Below, piece by piece: positions 1 through 24,061 of a DNA stretch of 64,000 nucleotides. This stretch comes from Phallusia mammillata. Its lineage: Eukaryota; Chordata; Ascidiacea; Phlebobranchia; Ascidiidae. Within the stretch, counting starts at the first letter, position 1. The number at the start of each line of letters is the position of its first letter. The notes under the pieces are model-generated. The model saw only the letters and a program-made list of their open reading frames with translations, ran no database searches and had not been told where the DNA came from. Location: contig QLIY01000188.1 of NCBI GenBank assembly GCA_003260075.1, forward strand, positions 44,547 to 108,546, written 5' to 3'. Both the position numbers and the translations under genes were made by a program.

Positions 1-3000
1 ACGCGAAGTGTAAAGGAGCTGTCGTCGGCCTCCCGAACCTGGTTGAAGAGCTGGAGAGTGATGTAGCTGTCCAGCGGGCCCTGCTGGAACCGAACCTCCG
101 TTGAGGTTTTTAGGATACCCCGGCGTTTGTCCCAGTTCGTCTGCGGAAAGAAACGACGTTATCGGCTGTGACACCGAGTGACAACGTTTACAACTTGGAG
201 GCTGGACCTTTTTCTTTATACAGTAAATCTCGGTTTAACAGGATTCTGTTAATCTGAATATTCGCCTCATTTGGACAATTTTTGGTCCAACGGGTCCGGA
301 TTAGCCGAGGTTGTTTGTAGTTTGGAAACGTTAGTAACTAATTAAAAGGATGATTCAAGTACAGACAATTAAACCTGAATGGTCGTCAGTTCGACACCAA
401 TCATAAAACAGTCACAAATTTTGTTGTATCTTTTAAACGAGTTAAATAAAAACTTTCTGACCAAAGAATATAGCCTACAAGTGATCGAAAGCTAAACAAT
501 CACTAAGTCATAATTTGTGCTTAAGTGCCTTGGTATGGCACACAGAATTGTTTTTATTTTATTTTAACATTTAAATTTTCCGTCTCACCTCAAACTTCTG
601 GAAGGCTGTAAAGTTTTGCTTGAAGTCATTCATGTTGTTGACGTTGGTGAGTCCGTACATGAACTTGGCCACAACCTCCCATCGGGGATCGTCCATTAGG
701 TGGCGCTCGTAGTGGTCAAATTCATCACTGGTAAATACAAAATTATTTTGGTTTAGACTTAAACTTGAAAAAAGTTATTGGAATGTTTAGGCTCAAAGCA
801 GTCTTTAGAAATGGGACTTAAGCGCAAAACAACTTGAGCTATAGATTTTTTCAAAATAGATGGATTATCTCTGCAAAAAGAAAAATTAATAATGAACAAA
901 ATTAATATTTATAATATTTCCTTGACTTTTATCTCCAACTGGTCGTGCAATTGTCGTTGTAAAACATTCTATTGTAGAAAGTTTCAACAATCGCTGTTGT
1001 GATCATCATAGCTGCAAACTGCATATTCGCTCTTTATTTTCGTTATATCTACAAAGTCTATCGCACCTTGTTTTTGACCAAGCTACTTTTAAGTACTTGT
1101 CTAAGGAACTAATTATTTCATTAAACTTGGCATTAGCAATCACACAAGTTTGACATCAATCAATCAAATTTGACATCAATCAAACAAGAAACCCTCTTAC
1201 TTCGAGGCAAAGAACATGAGGTCAAGAGCTGTGAAGAATTCTTGCCAGATCATATGAGAGAATGAACAATTGTGTTCTCCTTCGAAAATCCTCAACTTTA
1301 ACTTGGTGTTCCGATCCAGGTATGTGACCATGAAAGCCTGGTATCCCTTCTGTGTGAGTCCGACTGACTGGATGTCGTACTGCTTGAAAACTCCCTTCTT
1401 GTTGGCGAACATGTTCCGCGCCAAACAAGCGATCTTCGTTAGTTCGCGAACGTCGATGTGACGCATGTGGGCCGATCTGGGAATAGACGATTATTTGTTA
1501 AGAAAAGATATTTCGGGCAACATTGTAAGATGGCCTGAAATAACAAGCACGAAACCTGGCCCGAAGCCAAAACTTTGTGAAAATACAACAGATTTGTATT
1601 TTTTATGCTTGTATTTAGCAAAACATCGCTTATTTCGTTGTCGTATATTGTTGTAATTTTTTTCATTTTGTGAACCCGTCGAAATCGTTGCTTTTAAGAA
1701 AATACACCTAAGGCGAGCGTTCGCTGTTTTTTTGGTGAAGATCAAAATCAGAATGATTCCAAAATTTGGGCATGAAAGTTAGATTTATAAACGTAAAACT
1801 ACGTCACATTTGTGGGCTCATGTGAAGCCAGGCCCGAATAAAGTGCGTTAAAACTAAACTGAAGCTGAACCGAAACTAGAATGCCAGGCCCGACAACGCT
1901 AACTTTGCTGGAAAATCTTTGTAAAGCATTAATGCAATAATTCACTTCATCACTGACATTTTCAACACGAACCTCAGGTAGATCAAAACATTTATCAGCA
2001 AGAGGCAAAGAAGTATGATTTACTTTATTGTATCAGTTAATTTTAGCAGGAGTAATGGTCCAGACAGCCTAGCTGGGTTGGGATTCGAACCAACGACGGA
2101 TGCTAGAAACATAATGAACCTGATCACTGACATTCAAATACATACCTCAGGTAGATGTTGAGCAGAAAAATCATGACTCTTGTGATGGTGTTGAGAGAGG
2201 GATTCCCCGATTCAGTGCGCCGCGGATTTCTCAGGAGGACCGCGTAGAGGATGATGCAAAAGACGGGGACATAACAGGCTGTTTCGAGATCCGGATCTTC
2301 ATGCAGGATCCCATAAACTCTTCCACAGTCGTTCCCGCAGATTTGCTGACCGAGCTGCTTTTGTGATGATGCGTCTAATCCGAGGATACGGATGACTGCG
2401 CCCGGTCGGTAATCAGGTGAAAGGTCAAACGCCTGACGTGGACGGCACGTGACCAGCACTTTCGCTTCAGCGAGAAGTTTACCGCTCAAAATGGAACGGA
2501 GGAGGACGCTGACCTGAATGAAAAGAACATTGTGCTGTAAAGTGAATGAGGCGCAACTGAGTGAAAACAAATACAACACAGCGACAGATTTAGTGGTTTT
2601 TTACGCTGAATTTTCTTGATCTGATTTTAATGACCCTGAATCGTCACAGTTGCTTTACTTGAAAGGAGATTTCATTATTAAGAAAAGATTCACTACGTGA
2701 GGTGCAACTGTTCACAGTTAAGAAACAATTTGAAAACTATGGTTTCAAACCGAAAAAAAATGTTTAAATCGATAAAAAAGTCGAGGTTTTATTTAAATTT
2801 GTTGTTATTTTTTTGCTACTATCGTAGGTGTTTACATGTACAGGCAACGCAGTCTGTACCGCAACCCTACTGATTTATTGGAATAATTGTTGTTTTTAAA
2901 ATACTTGTACAGTTTCCTACGCAATAAACATGTTGGAAATGCATTATGAACCGTTCCGAATTTAAGTCTAAATAAACGATATTTTTACAACTTTTTTTAT

Positions 3001-6000
3001 TGATTACAAAACGAAACTAGCCATGTTCTCACCTTAACTTTGTCCTTCATTCCGACCTTAGGCACAGGACTGATTGCGATATCTTCCGAGTTGGCTTCAT
3101 CCAGACCATCGAAAACCAAAACAATATTTGGGTTTTTCTTGATCTCGTGGAGGATAAATTCCTTCTCCTCATCCGAAAACTCTTCGCCGTCGGAAACTCC
3201 GTATTTGAGCAGAAACTCGACCAGAGTCAACTCCTCGTTACAATCGATGTCCCGGATGTAGATGTAGCATACGATCTCTGTGTCGGGCAGGATTTCTCGG
3301 TCTAAAAATCATAAATTCCGGTAGGTGGCGCACTCAAATGCAGTTTGTGTATAAAATGCTGACGGTTAGGGCTATTAGGGTTTAGTCTGAGGTTTCATAA
3401 TAATAATCAAATTAACCTAAAAACCTAGTTGTTTATATTAAATTTAGTCCCTAACCCTATCCCAATTTTACTGTTTTTTTAATAGCTGCGCCCTCTATCG
3501 GTATTCAGCAAACCGTGTGTGCTGTGAGTTACTGTGTTAGTAGCTCTACCTAAAATCATCTGAACAAACTTCCGAGAGAGGGTGCTCTTTCCGATTCCTG
3601 CTTGTCCCGTAACCAAGACGCGGTTGCCATGCTCCATTATGTACTTGGATCTCGATTGTGGCGTCATAGTGCTGCTTTCCGCCTCCTTGCGCGCATTGTT
3701 CTGTGACAATGTGAATATTTCCTCAATTGTGACGTTTCCACGCGGAGCAATCGCCATCTGGAAGTTAGAGCGCCTCTGGCGGCCGAATGTGCCCCCCCCC
3801 CGGTGCTCTTTCCGATTCCTGCTTGTCCCGTAACCAAGACGCGGTTGCCGTGCTCCATTATGTACTTGGATCTCGATTGTGGCGTCATAGTGCTACTTTC
3901 CGCCTCTTTGCGTGCATTGTTCTGTGACAATGTGAATATTTCCTCAATTGTGACGTTTCCTCGCGGAGCCATCGCCATCTGTAAGTTAGAGCGTCTCTGG
4001 CGGCCGAATGTCGTGTCGTTGGATGAGATTCGGTCTTGCTCGCTCGTCAGTTCCAGTTTGACCTTGTCCAAGGGCGAATCGAGCCCGATTGGGGCCTGAC
4101 ATTCACCACAAGCCTCCTGGGCAAGAGTTTTGGCACCAGAACCGAACTTTCTGACCGCTAGAGTGCGCTGCACGCTCGAGTTATTTTCCATGGAGTGGGA
4201 TGAAGCGCCTGGTGACAAAAAACTTCCAGGGGTAATAATTGAAAGTAATTCAAGTTGCAACACGGAAGCTAAAATACACACCTTCTTTTAGGGAACCATT
4301 GTTTAAAAACACTAATTATGAAGACTGCATGTCTTTTCGTGTTTTTGTAATTGAAGAAAAAATGTTTTACTCGATCACGTACAATTTTATGACAATAGCG
4401 GATATAGGTTTGTGAAGTAAGCGATACGCAACAACACACTTTCTTTGTTCGGTCACAATGAGCAGTATGACGTACCTGCGCTGTGTTGAAGATAGGACAG
4501 GTGTTGGTCTGAAAGAAAAACATTTCCATGTCGTGGCGAAACTTTGACAAATATGAAAGTCATGTTTTAGACACTTAGGAACACTATACACGGACTTGAA
4601 AAGTAATTTAATCATAAACATAACTGCCAAGGTACTGGTGTATAAAGAATACATCATGTCATGCAGACGTTTCAACGAGTTTCACCCTGCACTGATGATG
4701 ACAACAGAGATTGTCGAAACGTCTGCATGATGTAGTCTATATACTCCAGTACTTTGGCAGTTATGTTTATGATTATGTTGAAACAAATAACAACAAAATT
4801 TATGACATTGCGAAACGTTTTAATTTAAGGACATTGCGAAACGGAAGAATACCAAAAACATTTGTTCTTTACACGCGGTTTAACTTAGCTGGTTCCCCAA
4901 CGAACCTCGCACAGTTAACTAAGCACGGCAAAATTATTTTAGAAATATTCCCACAATTGAAATTTTGCTACCCCCCCCCCACGAAATTAATTTTGCATGA
5001 ATTTATGTCTAAGTTGACTGCATAGTTGATTTGGGAACCGGCTTAATCGTGGAAATTGCTGTATGAAAATTGTTCTATACAAAAAATACTAATTTCCAAA
5101 AGAAATCATTGGTGCTTTCAAGCTATGTATAAAATGTCAAATTCATGTCACTTTAGAAGGACTCAATCGTAGAATAAGTTGCAGATTTAGGAAGACGTTT
5201 AATGATGAAAATAACGGCCCAAATAGTCACCCCCCCCCCGGGCGAATCGAGTCCGATTGGGGCCTGACATTCACCACACGCCTCCTGGGCAAGGGTCATG
5301 GCACCAGAACGGAACTTTTTGACCGCTGGAGCGCGCTGCACGCTCGAGTTATTTTCCATGGAGTGGGATGAAGCGCCTGGGGACAAAAAGGGGAATTTTG
5401 CTGGTTCGAAAAACCTTCCAGGGGTAATAATTGAAAGTAATTCAAGTTGCACCACTGAAGCTAAAATACATACCTTCTTTTAGGGAACCTTTGTTTAAAA
5501 TTATTAATTATGAAAACTTTATGTCTTTTCGTGTTTTTGTAATTGAAGAAAACGTGTTTTACTCGATCACGTACAATTTTATGACAATAGCGGATATAGG
5601 TTTGTGAAGTAAGCGATACGTAACAACACACTTTCTTTGTTCGGTCACAATGAGCAGTATAACGTACCTGCGCTGTGATGAAGATAGGACAGGTGTTGGT
5701 CTGAAAGAAAAACATTTCCATGTCGTGGCGAAACTTTGACAAATATGAAAGTCATATTTGAAACAAACGTTTTAATTCAAGGCCATTGCAACACGGAATA
5801 ATACCAAAAACATTTGTTCTTTTCACGCGTTTGAACTAAGCTAGTCCCCAAACGAACTTCGAACAGTTCACTATGGCGAAGTTATTTTAGAAATTTTGCT
5901 ACAATTGAAATTTTGCTACATACACGAAACTAATTTTGCATGAATTTATGCCCAAGGTGAATACATAGTTGGTTTGGGAACCGGCTTAAACGTGGAAATT

Positions 6001-8248
6001 GCTGCGAGACAATTCTTCTGTTGAAAAAATACTAATTTTCAAAAGAAATCAGTTTTGCTTTCAAGCTATGTATAAAATATTAAATTAATGTCACTTTAAA
6101 AGATCTCAATCGCAGAATAAGTTGCAGATTTATGAAGACGTTTAATGGTGAAAATAACGGCTCAAATAAACGTAAAATCGACATGCTTCATTGTTCAAAC
6201 GTTTCGGCAAATGCTCATGCCTTCATCAGTGATTTGAAGGCCACATCAGTTACACCTGTTTATATCCACTTGAGTCGCATAAAGGAATGATAAAAAGGTG
6301 CGTAGAAGACGTAACCTGTGTATAAACACTGGCATTGCTGGTTTAGCGTTTAAATCGTGTGTTTTACCCCCCCCCCTTCATTGTTCAAACGTTTCGGCAA
6401 ATGCTCATGCCATCATCAGTGACACCTTGATAAAAAGGTGCAAAAAAGCGTCGCATAAAAACGATAGATAAAAAAGTGCGCAGAAGACGTAATCTGTGTA
6501 TAAACACTGGCATTGCTGGTTTAGCATTTAAATCGTGTGTTTTGCAATTTTTGTGCAAACGCAGTTATTAATAGAAACTTACCGTCAGCTTGTTGTTGGT
6601 AGAAATGATTGTTGACGACGTCACCAGCATGTATGGATGCCACGTTCTCACAATTTACTCCTCGACCTTGCAACAAAATACAGATTAGCCTTGAAATAAA
6701 AAACATTTCAGCTCTCTGATATATTGAACGGGGTTTTCAAACTTTGGCGCAGAGGCAGAAAGTCTTCTGCTAGTTTGTAATTGTTGTCATATGGTCTGAA
6801 GTTTTTATTAGCTCATTTGCCGATGGAAGTGATTTAAGCGATAGAGCTACTAACACCCCTCACGGTAGACCCGCATGCACATTTAGCTAATTTTCGATAA
6901 GTGGCACAAAGAGCTGAATAATTTATTTCCAAAAAGCGATAGGATTGGTGTAGGTAGATTTTCCGATTGAGATCAGGACAATAAATAAAAGAAACAAAGC
7001 GCTCAAGCATGCTCCAGATGTCCAAATATTGAGTTGAAAGTTAAATGGTGTTTTTGCCTTCGCAACATAAGTTTTGTTAACAGCGTGCTGCATTTTGCTA
7101 ACTCACCACTGATTGGGGGTGAAAAAGGAAACACTGGTTCATGTTCGGCGTCTGGAAATAAAACAAATACAATGTCACCCTTAATGTTATAAATTTAACT
7201 TGTGGAAAATAACGGCCCAAACAGACTTAAAAAGCGACCATGCTTTGTTAGCGGCATTACTGATGATGGCATTAGCATTTGCACAAACGTTTAACCAACA
7301 AAGCATGTCTATCCGGGCCGTTATTTCCCTTATTAAACTTATGAACAGATCCGTATATAGCGTTCCAATTTACCTTCAATGTTACGTTATGTTATTGTGA
7401 TCAAGCAATAATGCAACAGCAAAATTTTGATTACTTCTGTTACATTCACCTGCACTGCTTGGCAAAGATATTGAAGTAGAATCGTCAAAAGCTGAAATGG
7501 AATGAAGACGCTGACTGCGGGGGACTGGAATTTCAAAAAAATAAATTTCAAGTCAGCTCAAAATATCAACCCCCCCCCCATTGAAGTAGAATCGTCAAAA
7601 GCTGAAATGGAATGAAGACGCTGACTGTGGGGAACTGGAATTTCTAAAAAATAAATTTCAAGTCAGCTCAAAATATCAGGTTGTTAAATTTGCAAACACT
7701 GGGTCTTCAAACCAAATATTTCTGACTTCATGAAAAATCCCGTTACATGTATTGGTCCAGTGGTGGGATTTAAATTTTTTGTCAGCCGGTTCTATCACAA
7801 AAGTCATATTTTTCAGCCGGTTCTGTTACAAAAAGTCCATTGACAGTAACCAGTAATGCTAACCGGTTCGCTGATCTCATAAAATTTCATGAGACGGTTC
7901 TATAGAACCGGTGCGAACCGGCTGAATCCCACTACTGTATTTGTCTCATGGCAATCAGTTCTAAGTTTGCTGCAAGGCTTTAAAAATACAAATTTTGCAA
8001 ATTTTTTTTTCTTAAGTCAAGATCTAATTAGTTTCTGTATTAACAACATGTTTTAAATTATTTGAAACAATAACAGTTAACAATCCTACCTTGATGTGTT
8101 CGTTGTTGTGAAGTTCGTAGAATTTGCTCGCTATTATGTCGGAGGAGAGGACCTAAAATTTACGAAATAAGTAAAACGTTTTAAAATTTCTGCAAAAAAA
8201 CTCACCTCTTGTTCTTGGACTCGTCACTTGATTATTTTGTCGCGACAT
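1..8248 (-). CDS. NACHT-domain NLR-type receptor, 3' end off the left edge
   Basis: Coding exons joined in frame (minus strand, 5' to 3'): 8206-8248, 8090-8152, 7450-7491, 7107-7151, 6583-6666, 4476-4508, 3550-4268, 3033-3301, 2146-2513, 1201-1476, 589-727, 1-140. ATG is at 8248. About 667 residues are in the window once the duplicated part of the seventh exon is removed. The Walker A loop GQAGIGKST is near residues 251-259 and Walker B IVLVFDGLDEA near 329-339. A sensor-like VLVTCRP follows, then a winged-helix segment with FSHMIWQEFF and a helical segment with WEVVAKFMYGLTN, as in animal NLRs. These proteins are cytosolic ATP-dependent sensors of infection or stress. The N-terminus is Ser/Gln/Pro-rich, built from six small exons joined in phase 1, and shows no CARD, pyrin or death fold. 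LRRs would lie beyond the left edge. The NACHT call is strong; the small exons rest on splice sites and phase only. Confidence 0.85.
3581..4007 (-). other. Assembly-type duplication inside the NACHT P-loop exon
   Basis: Sequence from 3581 to about 3791 is repeated from 3802 to about 4007, separated by a C-run at about 3792-3801. Both copies encode the P-loop and the preceding helix with a few base differences. Removing one copy gives an exon of 498 bases, which keeps the phase 1 to phase 1 frame; keeping both breaks the frame. Confidence 0.85.
4609..4775. mobile_element. Fold-back element with hammerhead-like core, present in one copy only
   Basis: The left arm (4609-4673) is nearly the reverse complement of the right arm (4716-4775). 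Between them sits CTGATGA at 4692-4698, a stem GACAA/TTGTC and GAAAC at 4716-4720. The matching place in the second copy, around 5757, lacks the element and about 50-60 further bases of flank. That gives a presence/absence polymorphism. No coding capacity is seen. Confidence 0.6.
5240..6165 (-). other. Second haplotype-like copy of the NACHT exon start and upstream intron
   Basis: After the C-run at about 5230-5239 the sequence restarts at the equivalent of 4069. It repeats the first part of the P-loop exon (5240-5460), the upstream 33-base exon (5668-5700) and the intron. Differences from the first copy are scattered substitutions, a 24-base in-exon indel (around 5387-5412) and the absence of the inverted-repeat element found at 4609-4775. 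This looks like the other allele laid end to end, not a real exon duplication. Confidence 0.8.
6201..6229 (-). ncRNA. Hammerhead-like core, with second copy at 6391-6419
   Basis: On the minus strand: CTGATGA, A, stem GGCA/TGCC around a short loop, then GAAAC; flanks TTCAAA and TTTGAA pair. The haplotype-type copy at 6391-6419 keeps the core but has T in place of the extra A. Confidence 0.35.
7206..7327. mobile_element. Short inverted-repeat element (AATAACGGCCC ends)
   Basis: The ends AATAACGGCCC and GGGCCGTTATT are inverted, and an inner pair CATGCTTTGTT / AACAAAGCATG is perfect. The centre holds CTGATGATGGC followed by AAACG, a decayed version of the hammerhead-like core. Related half-copies lie at about 6146-6250, 12070-12120, 19124-19215 and 23308-23375. 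Confidence 0.6.
7758..7937. mobile_element. hAT-type non-autonomous element, copy 1
   Basis: About 180 bp bounded by CAGTGGTGGGATT and AATCCCACTACTG. It is flanked by near-identical 8-bp sites, tattggtc on the left and tatttgtc on the right, as expected for hAT target-site duplication. It lies in an intron of the NLR gene. Confidence 0.75.
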
Positions 8249-10055
8249 TTTGAATCAATTTAGAAATAACGACATCCAATACATTTTGACCAAGCTTATT
8301 TGTTAAACGTTTCACCACAAAACAAACATCTTTGACGTTTTCCACCCAAAGCCTAACCTACGTTTGTTTAGACTTCTTTGAAAAGACCTGAGTTGAAAAT
8401 TGTCTATCTTATAATCCGCCAATGTTTCTTTCTATTACAAAGCGAAGCAGGTAGCCTATGTTGCATTTACTTTTCTTACTAGCTATAGCGCTATCCACAC
8501 ACATTCACTTAAACCCTACATTTATTTTTCCTCTTTTTCTTACTTAAACCCTAAATTTGTTTGACTTTTTGACTTTCTTTACTTCACCAATTGCGTTTTA
8601 TTTAAAATAAAAGCCTGTCGCCTAAAATATGTATTATTGCATTGTGTATTTAACTTGACACAAATTGCGTTTTAGTGACCGAGGTTTACTAATGCCCAAG
8701 TAGAGAAGACCTCTCCTACCCAAGCAAATTATACGTTCTCAACACCCATTCACATTTTGCAGTCTACTACAGTTCTGCAGTGAGCAAGCTAGTATGCTAC
8801 CTGTGGAACTTCTGGTGTCTGCACCCCGTGTACAAACGCCTGCAAAGCGTTCACGCCTCGGGAAAGCCCGAAGTTTTTCCAGCAGGCCTCGTGTGTGTCG
8901 CAACTCAGGTTTTCTGAATTATAATTACTTCAAGTATCAAGTTACAATTGTTTGTTGTGACGAAACAAAAGCGATCTGTCGTGTCACCTACACACCCACA
9001 CATGTGCTACAATAGTCGCATTCCAATAATGATACGTAACCGGTTATTTTCGTTTTAAAGCGGGTTTCCAACGAGCTTCGTGCAACCAACCGGAACGATA
9101 AGGCTTGTTTCCTGTGTTTAAAATTTCGCTGACGAGAACCACTGCTTTAAATATTTGTTACTACATTATGTATAACTTGACTGTGATTTGCCAAGTTATA
9201 ATGATTTGTTACTACATTATGTATAACTTGACTGTGATTTGCCAAGTTATAATGACTCGGCATCTACTTCATGTTTATCTTTTGTCTCAAAACCACACTT
9301 TTCTCGCTTTTCAGTTGATAATGCACCTTCTTGAAAGCTTTAGTTCGTGGGTTCGAATCCCACCAGAGTAAGATTTGCGACAACTTGTTTAATCGTCGAA
9401 AGCAAAACGATTCAATCTCTGAATAACTTTTAGTCGCGAAACAAAAACACAGTGAACCATCCGCTGGGTGTCGCTGTCACCACGCGAGGGCGCTACATAC
9501 GTCGCGGCGCTAAAACAACAAAAGCAGGTGATTTTTGGGGAGCGAAGCAGTAAAGAAGGGGTCGAATGTAAAACGAGCAAAGTTTGCTGATGATTGCAAG
9601 GAACACAAGAATGAATTCAACCTCATATGTAATATATATGCGAGACATCCTCCAAATATCCACTGGGAATGCTGGATGACGCAAGCTGGTGACGTCAGTG
9701 ATGACGTAAGCGACACCTTGTTTGCGCATGCGCAGTGGAAAGTAACACAACAAATGGGGAATCCCCCAAAGAAAAACAACGAGCGCTGTACAAAGTTGCA
9801 CTTTCGGTGGTTTCCAAACATTGCGTCGAACTCATTGCTTTGTGACGTCATCGAACGACAACAAAGCTGCGTTATGACGTCATACTGAAAGCGCGTTTGG
9901 AAGCAGGATTACAAAACAGTGGGCGCTTAATAAAAACTTCAGTAATATTCGGAAAAATCGCGACAGAATAACCCAGTGTGACGTCACTATGCTTCACAAG
10001 TGAGGTCACAGTCATGGCTCAACACGACGCCGTGTCCATGGTGACGATGACGTCA
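8249..10055. other. Intergenic stretch between the NLR start and the ARHGAP39 stop
   Basis: No supported gene. It contains a 51-bp unit repeated twice in tandem (9153-9254), a tRNA-like B-box fragment near 9348-9368 and several GACGTCA-like sites between 9690 and 10050. ORFs here are not conserved-looking. The NLR 5' UTR and promoter and the ARHGAP39 3' UTR must lie in this stretch. Confidence 0.6.
9153..9254. repeat. 51-bp tandem duplication
   Basis: The unit starting atttgttactacattatg occurs twice back to back with period 51 and no C-run between copies. Unlike the haplotype-type duplications, it therefore looks like a real tandem repeat. Confidence 0.8.
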
Positions 10056-20919
<10,864 letters not shown>

Positions 20920-23888
20920 TTTAGTCCAAACAGAAATCCAAATCAAGGTGCAATTTGCACACAAGATTAAACAGAGTCATTAAAACGGCAAATATCAAAT
21001 TTTCCACACTTATACCTAAACTTACTATCACCTGCAGAAAAATAACATAAATTTTTAAGATAATTTGTAAAAACACAAACAAATTTGAGTAGAAAGTAAA
21101 AAAGTTTAATATAAGTTTACAAAACCAAAGTTTCCATTCTCATATGACAAATAATTTAATTACTGGGTGCAACACTAGTATTCAAAATACTAAATGCAAC
21201 AGTCATCCATTAATTGTTATGTTCAGACAGTAGGAAGAAACGCAGCTATTGCTCGATTTTGTACAACTCCTGGGGTCATGTTTATCCCCCCCCCCGTAAA
21301 AAAGTTTAATATAAGTTTACAAAACCAAAGTTTCCATTCTCATGTGACAAATAATTTAATTACTGGGTGCAACACTAGTATTCAAACTACTTAATGCAAC
21401 AGTCATCCATTAATTGTTATGTTCAGACAGTAGGAAGAAAAGCAGCTATTGCTCGATTTTGTACAACTCCTGGGGTGTTGTTTAGTTTTAAAACACAATT
21501 GAAGAGTTTTACAATGGTTTTTGAGTTCTTGTGTATCTATTCATCCACACTCAAGTGCCATTAAACACAGGAGTCAAGTTGAAAAAAGGGGGGCATGAGT
21601 AGAAATGTTTAAACCCAACAATTATTGATTTGTAGTAAGCTATATTTGTTTGCCAATGTGCATTTCATGAAATACAAATGAATTAAATTGAATATAGTAA
21701 CAATATTACAAATAGGGAAACACAAACAAGTTTAGTTTTGTGAAGAATAGATTAAACCATTGGTTTGTGGTAGTACACAATTCAAAACATTTTTACTCAT
21801 CCCCGATAGACTACAGTAGATGCTAAACCAGGGATGGGGAACCTGCGGCCTTTGATATCAAAATACATTTTAGGATGTTGATATTACGGACTGCACCAGG
21901 CGCTGAAAAGTAGACAGAAACTTATTTTTCGATCTTTATTCCACATTACTATGTGATTAGTTCTAGGGCAGCGGTTTTCAAACTAGAGCCAAACGGCCCC
22001 ACAGTGGTTTACATGGTGATTTTCGTAGTACTACTAAGACCCCTAGGTTCTAAAATGTTACTTTAGTGACAAAAGAACAATTGTTTGCACATAATTGAAA
22101 GTCTTAAACTTGTCTGTGATGCCACATGGTGCTCTTAGATCATTGATATTTGTAAACAAGCGAAGATTTGTAGTTAAGATTGAAATGTAGTAAGGGATTA
22201 CATTTAGCTTGGACCGTAACGACGATTGATAAACCGTTTGGTGGCCTTTATAAACAAAAAGGTTTCCCACCTCTGCGCTAAACGATACAAAGATGATTTA
22301 AAATCAGGTCCCCCCCCCCCGTTTGGTGGCCTTTATAAACAAAAAGGTTTCCCACCTCTGCGCTAAACCATACAAAGATGATTTAAAATTGAGTCTTTTA
22401 TCAACTTCACAGTTTATATTCTCAAAGCTCAAAGTGTCTATTTAAAAACGACATGTAAAAATTAAAGTAAATTCCTCCCAATCACTGGATTAACCAATAT
22501 TGCACCAAAACAACACATTTATATTCAATTTAACTGTTTTGCACTCATTTATTAAACTTTTTAGTGAAACAACCAAGACGAACCAGACAAAATTGCAACA
22601 ATTTTACTAAATCATTTAAACTGCCTCAAGGCAACGATATTTGCAATGCGGACAGACGCAGAAAAACAACTGTTAAAATTGCAACATAGCTACACAACAT
22701 ACTAACATAAGATTCGCTTCAAAGAAGTTACATTAGCCTACATGCAATACTACTGTGTCTTTCTATGATGGTCACATACATGTTGATTCATAGCAGCCTA
22801 AACTTGTCTGACTTTTACTACGTATTTCTTTGCGTTTGAAACGGGTTACTAAACTAGCTTCCTGCAGTCAACCAAGGTAACCTATTGCACACTGTCTTTG
22901 TAGGACGTATAAACGTTCAACCATACATACTTAAAAACATGTTTTCCAATATTTCGGATAAATTTGGTAACTGTTGCTGCTTACTACAGGTTAAACTTAT
23001 ATATTGCACGTAAACAGCTATTTTACCCAGCGGGCAAAGTACAATCAGTAATTTTCAACAATTTTTGCAGCAAAGTCCGTAGACTACAATGCGTTTTTCT
23101 TCTACTTTGTTTTTTCCTTGAGCCATTGTTACAAAGAATTACTCAAACCTCTATTGTTTTTCGACTGTCACTCTTTGATAACGTAACAATAGCGATTGTC
23201 ACTTTCGCGACTTTGCTTGTTAAACGCCGGTTTTGGAACAAGCTTGTTCAAAAATGATTTTCATACAGAACATTATACAAGGATCTATTATAAGCCTATT
23301 GAAGAATATAACGTTCAAAATAGACGCAAAAAGCGACATGCTTTATTTATTTTTGACGTTTCGGAAAATGCTGATTTTATCATATCTCACCAGTTAACTA
23401 AATTTAACTTAACTCGCCTTTGCACTATTTTGTCGTGCTTAAAATTCGTAACAAAACAACAACTTGTCACGTCACAATACAATTTGCACAAACGCGTTTG
23501 TTTTGTCGCAATCTGACCATTTCAAAGCACACCTCCTTAGCACATTACATTACACCACACAATCGGTTAATAAACCCACCAGCCGCGTTTCCTGGAACAA
23601 AAACATTGTGACGTCATACACGTAGCGACCCACCAGTGTTACGTCACATCCGCCCTTACACCGGCACTTCATTAGTTGCAGCAAAATGAATCGGTGTGAA
23701 ATGTAGGGTGCATTTGCAAAGCCTGAATGGAGCAGGAAGCTGGAGGGTCGCTACGTTTCCAGGTTTGTGGTAAGCGTTCCCTCGACTGCTCCGGAAAGCA
23801 GCTGCCGTGCATGCGGTTTGACCTCTGCCAAGTGGAGGTCGTGTGGAAATCAGTGGTTTGCTGCAAACCAGAAACAGCAGCATATGTG

Positions 23889-24061
23889 CAGTGGTGGGAC
23901 TCAGCCGGTTCGCACCGGTTCTATAGAACCATCTCACAAAATTTTATGAGATCAGCGAACCGGTTAGCATTACCGGTTACTGTCAATGAACTTTTTGTAA
24001 CAGAACGGCTGAAAAATGTGACTTTTGTGATAGAACCGGTTGACAAAAAATCCCACCACTG
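23889..24061. mobile_element. hAT-type non-autonomous element, copy 2
   Basis: Same family as 7758-7937 in the opposite orientation, bounded by CAGTGGTGGGACT and TCCCACCACTG. Target-site copies are catatgtg on the left and catatatg on the right. Confidence 0.75.

Noticed and set aside
8794..9015. 73-residue plus-strand ORF
   Set aside because: No similarity recognised, no splice context, and it lies in a repeat-bearing intergenic stretch.
9535..9888. 117-residue plus-strand ORF
   Set aside because: No family resemblance. It lies in the probable 3' flank of ARHGAP39 among GACGTCA-rich sequence; most likely chance.
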